Assembly (NCBI RefSeq): GCF_000016905.1
Contig: NC_009616.1
Location: 372,001 to 436,000, forward strand
From: Thermosipho melanesiensis BI429
GTDB taxonomy: Bacteria; Thermotogota; Thermotogae; Thermotogales; Fervidobacteriaceae
Reading direction: 5' to 3'
Length of the DNA stretch: 64,000 nt
The notes under the pieces were generated by a model. That model was not told the DNA's origin and did no database searches. It worked only from the letters and a program-made list of their open reading frames with translations. Within the stretch, counting starts at the first letter, position 1. The number at the start of each line of letters is the position of its first letter. The translations under genes and the position numbers were made by a program. This document shows positions 55,515-63,263 of this stretch, piece after piece.

Positions 55515-56210
55515 TTAAACATACTTCAAAAGTATAGTCTCTATTTCTTTATGCTCTCTAACATTTAGCTCGCCTATCTTTCTACCTTTTTGAAGTATTA
55601 CTATTTTATCTATCTTTTTCAACTCTTCTATTTCATGTGTTGCAAAAAGAACTATTTTCTTTTTTTGAACCAACTCTTCAATAAGTTCATATATCTTTTG
55701 TTGCGTTTTTATATCCACACCACTTGTTGTCTCATCAAATATATATACTTCTGCCTCTTTTAGTAATGCTCGCGCTATGTCTAGTCTTCTCTTTAATCCT
55801 TTTGACAATTCCATGTATTTTATGTTTGTATATTCTGAAAGTGCTGTTTCTTCAATTACCCTTTCTACGGTCATTTTTAAAGCTTTTCCAAGTAAGCCAT
55901 TAAGCATTCCAAAAAATTCTAAATTTTGTTTTACTGTTAACCTGTAATAAAAACTTCTTTCTATACCTGTTGATATTGTTATTTTTTCCTTAGCATATTT
56001 TTGATTTTTTAATAAGTCTACATTATTTAGTAAAATTTTCCCACTATCTGGTATCAAAAACGTTGCTATTATTTTTAAAAGGGTTGTCTTTCCTGCGCCG
56101 TTTTCTCCAAAAAACGACATTGTCTCCCCTTTTCCTATCTTTACACTTACACCTTTTAATGCTTCAATTTTATTTTTGTATCTCTTTCTTATTTCTTTAA
56201 TTTCAAGCAC
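55515..56210 (-). CDS. ABC transporter ATPase of the RiPP cassette
   Basis: 231 residues with Walker A GENGAGKTTLLKI near residue 35, a signature motif in ELSKGLKRRLDIARAL near 135 (LSKGxK rather than LSGGQ), Walker B VYIFDE near 155 and an H-loop ATHEIEEL near 195. It is the last gene of the cassette, 10 bp after the permease, so it probably powers export by the ABC-2 permease. A truncated duplicate of its 3' half lies at 62182. Confidence 0.9.
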   Translation of the reverse strand: MLEIKEIRKRYKNKIEALKGVSVKIGKGETMSFFGENGAGKTTLLKIIATFLIPDSGKILLNNVDLLKNQKYAKEKITISTGIERSFYYRLTVKQNLEFFGMLNGLLGKALKMTVERVIEETALSEYTNIKYMELSKGLKRRLDIARALLKEAEVYIFDETTSGVDIKTQQKIYELIEELVQKKKIVLFATHEIEELKKIDKIVILQKGRKIGELNVREHKEIETILLKYV

Positions 56211-56220
56211 AGTTTCCTCC

Positions 56221-57036
56221 CTAATACCAAGTAAGTGTACCTTCTTTTCTTGCTTTATTAAAATTTGTATTAAATAGCCATACTCCTAATGGGAAAATAA
56301 TTAATCCCATAGTCAGCATGATTAGCAAGCCCTTTTTTATTTCACCAATATTGTACCCTTTTAGCAAAGTATTTCTTAAAAGATCCATACCATACGTTGT
56401 TGGAAGAAAGTATGATATTTTTTTTAGAAAAGTTGGAAAGATTTCTATTGGATAATATATTCCTGAAAAAAGTCCAGAAAGAGTAAAATATATCCATCCA
56501 ACTGGATCTCCTCTCTTTGTCACTAGTATCATTGCAGCAGAAAGGAGTCCTATCCCTGAAAGTGAAAATGTCACCACTATTAACACTAAAAAAGTTGAAA
56601 AGACATTTACCTTTACTTCAACCGAAAAAAGAAAAACAAGAGCAAAAAATATAAATAAAATATTTAAAGTTGTAAACAAAAAACCACTTAAAAAATTAAA
56701 AATAAACAGTTGCCAGAATGATGTTCTTGAGAGTAATAAATATTCAAGTGTGCCCATGTTTTGTTCTCTTTGAATTGAAGTTTTGAAGGTAGATAAAGCA
56801 AGATTTGTATATGACATAAATACAGACCCTGTAATGAAGTATGCAAGGATATCTCCTCCATATTTTTCTATCAATGGAAAATAATTCCCACCTGCTATAA
56901 ATTTACCTATGAGACCAAATTGTATTATTCCTACAAATCCACTTAAAAGTCTCAATATAAATTGTGTTCGGTATGAAAACCATATAATTATATCTCGCTT
57001 TATAAAGATAAATAACTTTAGAAAGAACTCTATCAA
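56221..57036 (-). CDS. ABC-2 type permease of the RiPP cassette
   Basis: About 271 residues with six hydrophobic helices and an ABC-2-like C-terminus (SGLFSGIYYPIEIFPTFLKK; ISYFLPTTYGMDLLRNTLL). The frame extends upstream to 57147, but the TTG at 57036 follows a GGGGGG SD and gives a start IEFFLKLFIFIKRDIIIWF. It lies between the peptide gene and the ATPase, with 10 bp to the latter. It probably exports the matured peptide. Confidence 0.85.
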   Translation of the reverse strand: MIEFFLKLFIFIKRDIIIWFSYRTQFILRLLSGFVGIIQFGLIGKFIAGGNYFPLIEKYGGDILAYFITGSVFMSYTNLALSTFKTSIQREQNMGTLEYLLLSRTSFWQLFIFNFLSGFLFTTLNILFIFFALVFLFSVEVKVNVFSTFLVLIVVTFSLSGIGLLSAAMILVTKRGDPVGWIYFTLSGLFSGIYYPIEIFPTFLKKISYFLPTTYGMDLLRNTLLKGYNIGEIKKGLLIMLTMGLIIFPLGVWLFNTNFNKARKEGTLTWY

Positions 57037-57395
57037 ATCTTTCCCCCCTTTATCTCTACTTAACTCTTTACCGAAAGTCTCTATTTGAACCTTAGCAAAG
57101 AAAACAGTTAATTTTCCCATAGGCAACATTAACAACAAGTTAATCATCTTTATGGAAATATTTTGAACTTAAAAAATAAAATATTCCACACCATGAGTTT
57201 AAAATGACAAAAAGCTTGAAATAATATAAATTTGTGAATATAGTATTTTTACATAAATCACACAATATTAATTGGTTGTAAAAAAAATCACGTACCTGTA
57301 AATAACTTTGTGATTTATAGAATTATAATTAATAAATTTAATTTTATGAATAGGAAAGAAGGAAGGGGATTTAAAATTTTAAACACTACAAACAA
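57037..57395. promoter_or_regulatory. Gap before the permease with repeated AATCAC/GTGATT sites
   Basis: The AT-rich gap between peptide and permease genes holds AAATCAC at 57255-57261 and 57285-57291 (30 bp apart) and GTGATTT at 57310-57316. This could be an operator region for an internal promoter. No ORF is supported. Confidence 0.35.
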
Positions 57396-57572
57396 TTAAT
57401 ACGGAGCTGGTAAGATACCTACACCACAAATATCATAGGGGCATATTTTATCGCATATTATAAAATCGCATATGTCCTCTCCTCCACAAAATCCGTCACC
57501 GTCTCCGGGTGTAAGACATGCTTCTGGAGCTATTTCTTCTTCTGGATTATTATTTAACAATTTTAGTTTCAA
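57396..57572 (-). CDS. Six-cysteine RiPP precursor peptide candidate
   Basis: 58 residues from the TTG at 57572 (GGGGGG SD eight bases upstream; a GTG at 57581 would overlap that SD). A leader (KLKLLNNNPEEEIAPEA) precedes a core with cysteines at about 19, 29, 35, 40, 44 and 49, rich in Asp, Gly and Ile (GDGDGFCGGEDICDFIICDK), ending GILPAPY. Cysteine-rich peptides beside radical SAM/SPASM enzymes are typical precursors of sactipeptide- or ranthipeptide-type products. No transmembrane or secretion signal is seen. It lies between the S41 peptidase and the permease. Confidence 0.7.
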   Translation of the reverse strand: MKLKLLNNNPEEEIAPEACLTPGDGDGFCGGEDICDFIICDKICPYDICGVGILPAPY

Positions 57573-57645
57573 TTTTTTCACCCCCCTTTCTTTAATCCCC
57601 CTTCCTTCTTATAGAACAAAATTAATTTAAAAAATATTCAAGTTT

Positions 57646-59130
57646 TTACCTATTTTCAATAAGTTTTATTGCTTTTTCAAGCAATGGATCAGAATTGCTA
57701 GTTATCCATTCTAGCTTTTCTTTTTTTGTCATTGCAAATTCATAATCCAGTGTTATTTCGTGATATCTTGGAAAGTACTTATATGAACCAGGAATATAAA
57801 CGTAAAATCCTACTCTTGGTAGGTAATATATATTACCAGACATAGTACTATTTATTGAGTAAACAGGTCTTTGGCCAATTACCTTCCCAAGTTTATTATT
57901 TTGAACAATAGCTGTAAAGACTAACGCTGCAGATGCTATATTTCTATCTATAAGTATCCATACTTTTCCTTCAAAAGTTGGAACGTTTGGCTTTATTATA
58001 AGAGCAGAACTTTTCTCAATTAATTTCCCTAGTTTATTATTTTGAACAATAGCTGTAAAGACTAACGCTGCAGATGCTATATTTCTATCTATAAGTATCC
58101 ATACTTTTCCTTCAAAAGTTGGAACGTTTGGCTTTATTATAAGAGCAGAACTTTTCTCAATTAATTTCCCTTTTGTGTTTTCATCATAACGAATTCCTGC
58201 TGCTTCTAAAATCTTTATATTGTACTTAGAATTTTTAATACGTTCTTTGTATTTTACATAAAGCTCTTCTTTTACCAAATATCCCAGTACCTCTAATACA
58301 CTATTTAAAGATCCTCCTGAATTTCTTCTTATATCTATTACTAAATCTGACATATCCTTGTTTTTTTCAAAAATTTCTTTTAAAAATTCTTTGAAATCAC
58401 CAAACAATCTTCCTCCAAGTTTAAAAGTAGATATTCTCAATATTCCTATATTTCCTTTTCTTTCAAAATTATAAAGTGTTCTTGAGATTTTTTTATCCTT
58501 TTGAACTTTCTTTAATGCTTCTTCTCTTGTCATAGCATCTATCTTTATTTTTTTCTTTACTCCATTATATTCAAACTCTATTTTTACACTCTTTTTGCTC
58601 CAGAAAGTTGGTATATAAGTAAGATATCTGGACAAAAAACGTTCTTTGAGATCAGCATTGTTTTTTATGTAAAGATATTGTTCAAATTCTTTTATAATTT
58701 CTTTTGAAGAAATATCATCTATTTTCAAAATTTTAGATTTTACTGGTACATCATCAATTAAAGAGAAAGACACATAAATATCATTATCTATAACATAAAG
58801 TGTAAAAGGAAAAACCAGAATATCTGATGGTATTTCAATATCACAGTGGTAATCATTAAGATAACGAAAAAGTGGTACAACTGTTTTGTAAAACTCTAAT
58901 TTATCCATAGGTTTCTCAAGTTTTTTTCTTATATCTTCAACAACTTCCGTAAATTCCTGATTTTTAACCAGGCCATCTGGATCAATATATGCTTCTTTTA
59001 AGAGGAGAACTAAAAAATCAAAATCCTGTTGTAATTTTACCGACTCAATTTTAATTGCAAATGTTAATGACGAGAAAAAAATACTTATTAAAAAAATCAC
59101 AAATAGCAACCTTTTTTTATGTTTTTTCAC
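57646..59130 (-). CDS. S41 family (C-terminal processing-type) peptidase with internal tandem duplication
   Basis: About 494 residues from the GTG at 59130 (GGGGG SD), with an N-terminal signal/anchor (KKHKKRLLFVIFLISIFFSS). The S41 core shows SDLVIDIRRNSGGSLNSVLE and GKVWILIDRNIASAALVF, the segment with the catalytic serine. A 47-residue unit containing that segment occurs twice in a row, identical at DNA level (141 bp at 57891 and 58032), so one enzyme has two copies of the active-site strand. S41 enzymes often process RiPP leaders in radical SAM clusters. Confidence 0.85.
   Translation of the reverse strand: MKKHKKRLLFVIFLISIFFSSLTFAIKIESVKLQQDFDFLVLLLKEAYIDPDGLVKNQEFTEVVEDIRKKLEKPMDKLEFYKTVVPLFRYLNDYHCDIEIPSDILVFPFTLYVIDNDIYVSFSLIDDVPVKSKILKIDDISSKEIIKEFEQYLYIKNNADLKERFLSRYLTYIPTFWSKKSVKIEFEYNGVKKKIKIDAMTREEALKKVQKDKKISRTLYNFERKGNIGILRISTFKLGGRLFGDFKEFLKEIFEKNKDMSDLVIDIRRNSGGSLNSVLEVLGYLVKEELYVKYKERIKNSKYNIKILEAAGIRYDENTKGKLIEKSSALIIKPNVPTFEGKVWILIDRNIASAALVFTAIVQNNKLGKLIEKSSALIIKPNVPTFEGKVWILIDRNIASAALVFTAIVQNNKLGKVIGQRPVYSINSTMSGNIYYLPRVGFYVYIPGSYKYFPRYHEITLDYEFAMTKKEKLEWITSNSDPLLEKAIKLIENR
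57891..58172. repeat. Exact tandem duplication of 141 bp inside the S41 gene
   Basis: Two 141-bp units in tandem, apparently identical by eye, encode the same 47 residues including the catalytic-serine strand. In frame, so the gene stays open. Confidence 0.9.
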
Positions 59131-59260
59131 AAAATTCCCCCTTTTTAAAGAAATATTCTTGATAAGCCTCCTGATTTCCCACATATACTACTTACCAAAT
59201 CGTTTCTCAAACTAACCCTTTTCCAACTAGATCACTCTTTTTGAATGTTCCAACATTCCT

Positions 59261-60580
59261 TTAGTTAATTATTTTGTTGTTTTTTGAAAAGCTATTTCTT
59301 AGTTCATCAGGTAGATGCGCATATAATATTAGCCCTAATTCAATTAATTTCTTTCTGAAATGACAACTGTACTTATCAATGGAATTCCACTTATTAGTTT
59401 CAATCAGTGATTCATGATAACATCTTCCAGCACAAATGTACTTTGCCCAGCAGTTAACACAGTCTTGTAAATGATCCACTTCATGAATTTTATTAGAAAA
59501 CAATCTTTCTGCATTTTTAATAATTTCTTCACGAGTATTCTTAACTATATTTCCTACTTTGCCATTATCACTCCCATCCAATCTATGGCAAATATAAACG
59601 TCTCCTATTGGATTTACAACCAAAACTCTTCTACCACCACCGCATGGATAAAACCTTTTGCTTCTTCTTCGAAGAATATCCATAGTAAATTTTATCCAAC
59701 CAAATGTTTGAGTGAAAACTTTTTCATAGTCTTTTCTCTTCGCTAAATTTATAATATATTTTCCATACTTATCAATTGTCGAAGATAATTTATCAAGGTT
59801 AGGCCTTAATCCTAATTCTTTTTCTGTAACTAGTTGAATTGTGAAAAGTAAATTCATATTCACAAAATGTTTTACTAACTCAATTAAATCGTTATTTACC
59901 GAAGTTAAGGTAGCATGAACACTAATTCTCCTATTTATATCATGTGAAGTTAATGTTTTAATACCTTCTATAATACGAGTATACGTACCTTCATTATTTT
60001 TTGTGCGGCGCAATTTATCATTGTTCAATTTATTGCCATCCAAACTTACCATAATGTTAAAATCATTATTTTTCAAAAAACTTGCTATATCATCATTTAT
60101 TAAAGTTCCATTAGTTGTTATCCCAAATCTTACATTTTTCCCAAGATATTTTTTTGCAAATTTTACAACCTGTCTTATAACTTCAAAGTTAATTAGAGGT
60201 TCTCCACCAAAAAATGAAATTCCTACATTTGATTGTTCTTTGTCAAATAATTTTTCAATTGCCATTTTTGCAATTTTAAAGTCCATTATCCCAGCGTTGT
60301 TGTAAGTACCAGAGTTTCCATAACAATATTTACATTGTAAATTACATTCATGAGAAATTGTCAAAACAATTGCATCAATGTTGAAATTTTTTTCAGATTT
60401 TGCAAAATTATTTTTCTGATTATTTGGTATTTGTTTGTATATTTCTTCTTTAACAAAACTTGGCAAAGTATCTCTATGGTATAATAACGAAAATAACTCA
60501 TTATCAATTTCAAATAATAAAATTTCATTTGGCAAAAAGAGAAGTTTCTTTCCAAAACGATTTATAAGTTTAAATTCCAT
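59261..60580 (-). CDS. Radical SAM/SPASM peptide maturase
   Basis: 439 residues. The radical SAM motif CNLQCKYC (Cys about 79, 83, 86) binds the SAM [4Fe-4S] cluster, followed by FFGGEPLINF (GGEP). The SPASM domain carries seven cysteines (about 313, 331, 374, 377, 383, 387, 406), as in PCGGGRRVLVVNPIGDVYIC and QDCVNCWAKYICAGRCYHES, for two auxiliary clusters. The ATG at 60580 is spaced 9 bp from an AGGAGGG SD; two upstream ATGs are too close. It has an N-terminal region of about 70 residues, possibly a RiPP recognition element. First gene of the cassette. Confidence 0.92.
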   Translation of the reverse strand: MEFKLINRFGKKLLFLPNEILLFEIDNELFSLLYHRDTLPSFVKEEIYKQIPNNQKNNFAKSEKNFNIDAIVLTISHECNLQCKYCYGNSGTYNNAGIMDFKIAKMAIEKLFDKEQSNVGISFFGGEPLINFEVIRQVVKFAKKYLGKNVRFGITTNGTLINDDIASFLKNNDFNIMVSLDGNKLNNDKLRRTKNNEGTYTRIIEGIKTLTSHDINRRISVHATLTSVNNDLIELVKHFVNMNLLFTIQLVTEKELGLRPNLDKLSSTIDKYGKYIINLAKRKDYEKVFTQTFGWIKFTMDILRRRSKRFYPCGGGRRVLVVNPIGDVYICHRLDGSDNGKVGNIVKNTREEIIKNAERLFSNKIHEVDHLQDCVNCWAKYICAGRCYHESLIETNKWNSIDKYSCHFRKKLIELGLILYAHLPDELRNSFSKNNKIIN

Positions 60581-60607
60581 GATTCTCATCCCTCCTATCA
60601 TTTAATA

Positions 60608-60621
60608 AATAAACGTTTATT
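60608..60621. promoter_or_regulatory. Palindrome upstream of the maturase gene
   Basis: AATAAACGTTTATT, a perfect 14-bp palindrome 28 bp upstream of the maturase start. A likely repressor site for the cassette operon. Confidence 0.45.
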
Positions 60622-61019
60622 AAAGCATCACTAAAGTTATCTCGATAGATATATGAAAAATTTCGCTTGCAAAGTAAAATATTTGAAAATTTTTTCTACT
60701 TATTTTTTCAGCATTATTAGTACTTTAATCTTAAAATACATTTAAAATATCTGCAAACTCTATTAATATGAGTTATAAAAGATTATTTTTTTTTTTTTTG
60801 AAAAATATCGTATATTTTCTTTTAAATACTATAATTTTCTATATAAACTTATAGAATTTTTTGATTTTTATATATATATATTCAACATTATAAATATTAT
60901 TATTTTAATATTTATTTAATACTTAATACTTTTTCAATTTTTTAATTTATATATTAAATTTTTAATTTATATAATTAAATAATTTTTTACAAACTATTAA
61001 TATAACCCATTTCTATGCT
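60622..61019. other. Very AT-rich gap without a gene
   Basis: Almost entirely A and T, with a run of 14 T near 60786. No ORF or hairpin is supported. It is probably the promoter region of the maturase operon. Confidence 0.5.
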
Positions 61020-61650
61020 CCATATAAACAGCTACATCTCAACTTTAGAAAAAATGGGATTTTAATTAAAAGAAAAACCAAAAAATATGTCGGTGAATTC
61101 AAATTAGTTGAATATGTTTCAATAATTTTTCGAAGTATCGACATAAGAATTGTGGCTCGCTCTTATTTAATGGAAATTTTATTGCAAACAGGCCAAACTG
61201 TCCATATGGTTATAAAAGAAGGGTTTGAGGGAGTTTATATAGAAAAATTAGAAAGTTTTAGAAGTTTACCAATGATTTTAAGAACAGGAATGAGAGCACC
61301 TCTTTACTGCACGGCATTTGGTAAATCAATCTTAGCATATCTATCCCATGAAGAACTAAAAAAATACATATCAAGTGTAGCGGCCAAAAAAAAGACTCCT
61401 AATACCATTACAAACGGAAAAGTTTTAAAAATGGAATTACAAAAAGTCCGGAAACAGGGTTATGCAATTGACAACGAAGAAAATGAGCAAGAAGTAACAT
61501 GTATAGGAAATCTTATTTTAAATCATAAAGGATAGCTATCAGTATATCCGGAGTATCAAGAATACCAAACCTAGAACAAATGAATTCGGTAATTTAGTCA
61601 AGCAATGCGCTAAGAATGTTTCAAAAATTTTGAGGTATAAGCAAGATGCT
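61020..61650 (+). pseudogene. IclR family regulator remnant
   Basis: The C-terminal effector-binding domain of an IclR regulator is readable at 61152-61535: YLMEILLQTGQTVHMVIKEG, RSLPMILRTGMRAPLYCTAF and GKSILAYLSHEELKKYISS, with KTPNTITNGKVL and EEN.EVTCIGN. The N-terminal helix-turn-helix is missing; upstream frames show scattered fragments (YVGEFKLVEYVSIIFRSID). Downstream the family end (IAISISGVSRIPNLEQM, then FGNLVKQCAKNVSKIL) lies in two further frames. Decayed. Confidence 0.75.
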
Positions 61651-62077
61651 TAAAAAATAGAACTTTTTATCTATAATTGTTTAGCACAAAAATTCTTCAG
61701 TTTCTAGTTCTCAAAAACTCTCATTTTATTTTACTTATTACTCTATTTTGATACAACGTTTTATTAGTAAACTTAAACAATTCTTTATTTATATCAGATT
61801 TGTGAATATTCCCTAACTTTATATATTTAACTTTAACAACCTCATATAAAATCGGCCCTTAGTTTAAGGCTTAATGTTTTATCCTTATGTTCGCTTATAT
61901 CCTAACTTCTAGTAGTAAAGCCTCTTTGTAAATTTCAAATATTAATTTTAACATGAAAAATTCCTTCTTATCAACTAAACTTTTTCATTCTTAATGTCTA
62001 GACCTGAAAAAAACAACAATCAATACAAAAATACTAAATCAATTAAAATATATTAGTTGATTATATAAACAACCATT
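61651..62077. other. Gap without a gene
   Basis: AT-rich, no supported ORF, RNA or hairpin before the second repeat copy. Confidence 0.45.
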
Positions 62078-62467
62078 TAGTGGTTAATCAGTCTATGCTT
62101 CGCCGGAGCCAGTGAAAGGAATTTTTAGGAGATTAAAACGGAACCATATGGTTCCGCTTTTTATGTTTTGTTAATTGATTTTTAAACATACTTCAAAAGT
62201 ATAGTCTCTATTTCTTTATGCTCTCTAACATTTAGCTCGCCTATCTTTCTACCTTTTTGAAGTATTACTATTTTATCTATCTTTTTCAACTCTTCTATTT
62301 CATGTGTTGCAAAAAGAACTATTTTCTTTTTTTGAACCAACTCTTCAATAAGTTCATATATCTTTTGCCGCGTTTTTATATCCACACCACTTGTTGTTTC
62401 ATCAAATATATATACTGTTGATATTGTTATTTTTTCCTTAGCATATTTTTGATTTTTTAATAAGTCT
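62078..62467. repeat. Long direct repeat, copy B (with 219-bp internal deletion)
   Basis: Matches copy A 55411-55748 at 62078-62415 and then 55968-56019 at 62416-62467. A 219-bp segment (73 codons, in frame) is missing at an ATAC/TGTT junction. The tRNA end here reads CTTCGCCGGAGCCAGTGA, one mismatch to copy A. Confidence 0.8.
62182..62467 (-). pseudogene. Truncated ABC ATPase duplicate
   Basis: The last 67 codons equal those of the ATPase at 55515 apart from one Gln-to-Arg change (DIKTRQKIYEL). Upstream they are fused in frame to KNQKYAKEKITIST from near the N-terminus, so Walker A and signature motif are deleted and no start codon remains. Non-functional. Confidence 0.85.
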
Positions 62468-62503
62468 GGCCAATTTAATAGTTTTCATACAAAAAGCATT
62501 TTC

Positions 62504-63082
62504 CTAGTAATTTCCATTTTTAAAAAAAGGGTTTATTTTAAATAAATCTGAGATTTTACACACTTTTTCATGCCCTGGTAAAATAAACATATTTTTGTTA
62601 AGTTTTAAAAATACATCGTTTAATCTTTTAATTGCTTCATTCATCAATTTTTTTGACCCACCCAAATCGCTTCTCCCTACTGTATTGCAAAATACAGTGT
62701 CTCCTGTAAATATTAAATCTTCGAATATAATTATCCTAGACCCCAAAGTATGCCCAGGAACCTTTATTGTTTCAAAGAAAACATCAATATCTTCTGCATC
62801 TTTCTCATATATAAACGTTGTCCCAAAAAGATGAGAAAAATTCTCATTTGGATCATACAACATTTTCTTATCTTCTTTAGAAATATAAACTTTTTCCACA
62901 TTAAGTTCTGTAAGACCAGCAATATGATCATAGTGCCCGTGAGTTAAAAGCACACAAACGGGTATATCACCTAAATACCTACCTATTCCAAAACCTGGAT
63001 CCACAACATAAATTCTTTCTTTTTTGAAAACATAAGTATTCGTCCCTAAAAATCCAGATGTTTTGTACAATTTAAATTCCAT
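62504..63082 (-). CDS. Metallo-beta-lactamase-fold hydrolase (glyoxalase II-like)
   Basis: 192 residues. LLTHGHYDHIAGL is the HxHxDH metal motif, VPGHTLGS and FTGDTVFCNTVGRSDLGGS add the remaining ligands, and ILPGHE ends the site. The small size and GRSDLGG match YcbL/glyoxalase II-like hydrolases. Substrate is unknown. It ends right beside repeat copy B. Confidence 0.87.
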   Translation of the reverse strand: MEFKLYKTSGFLGTNTYVFKKERIYVVDPGFGIGRYLGDIPVCVLLTHGHYDHIAGLTELNVEKVYISKEDKKMLYDPNENFSHLFGTTFIYEKDAEDIDVFFETIKVPGHTLGSRIIIFEDLIFTGDTVFCNTVGRSDLGGSKKLMNEAIKRLNDVFLKLNKNMFILPGHEKVCKISDLFKINPFFKNGNY

Positions 63083-63208
63083 AACATCACCCAGAATAAT
63101 TTTATCATAGATAGAAAAGTTAGTATATACCTCAAAAAACTCCCAAAAATATTCTTTTACATGATTTTATCCAACTTGTAACATTTTAACACGAACCCGA
63201 AACATATG

Positions 63209-63235
63209 TTATCAGTCTATATATGTGACTGATAA
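63209..63235. promoter_or_regulatory. CIRCE-like operator of clpB
   Basis: TTATCAGTC-N9-GACTGATAA, perfect 9-bp arms and a 9-bp spacer, 29 bp upstream of the clpB start. CIRCE (HrcA site) is TTAGCACTC-N9-GAGTGCTAA, so spacing is identical and 7 of 9 arm bases agree. The plausible regulator is HrcA. Confidence 0.75.
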
Positions 63236-63263
63236 AACAAAAAATAATATTGGAGGTGGTTAG

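Larger units (their letters stand above)
55411..55748. repeat. Long direct repeat, copy A (tRNA-Asn 3' remnant, terminator and ATPase 3' part)
   Basis: This stretch is repeated at 62078-62415, offset 6,667 bp, nearly identical through the tRNA remnant, the GGAACCAT/ATGGTTCC hairpin and the C-terminal ATPase codons. The first 38 bp are a degenerate tRNA-Asn end (anticodon-stem-like part, then CTCCGCCGGAGCCAGTGA). Homology ends at ATATATAC and resumes after 219 bp. Confidence 0.8.

Noticed and set aside
63209-63235. Reading the palindrome as a terminator of an upstream gene
   Set aside because: No + gene ends nearby, there is no T-run, and the 9-bp spacer fits an operator.
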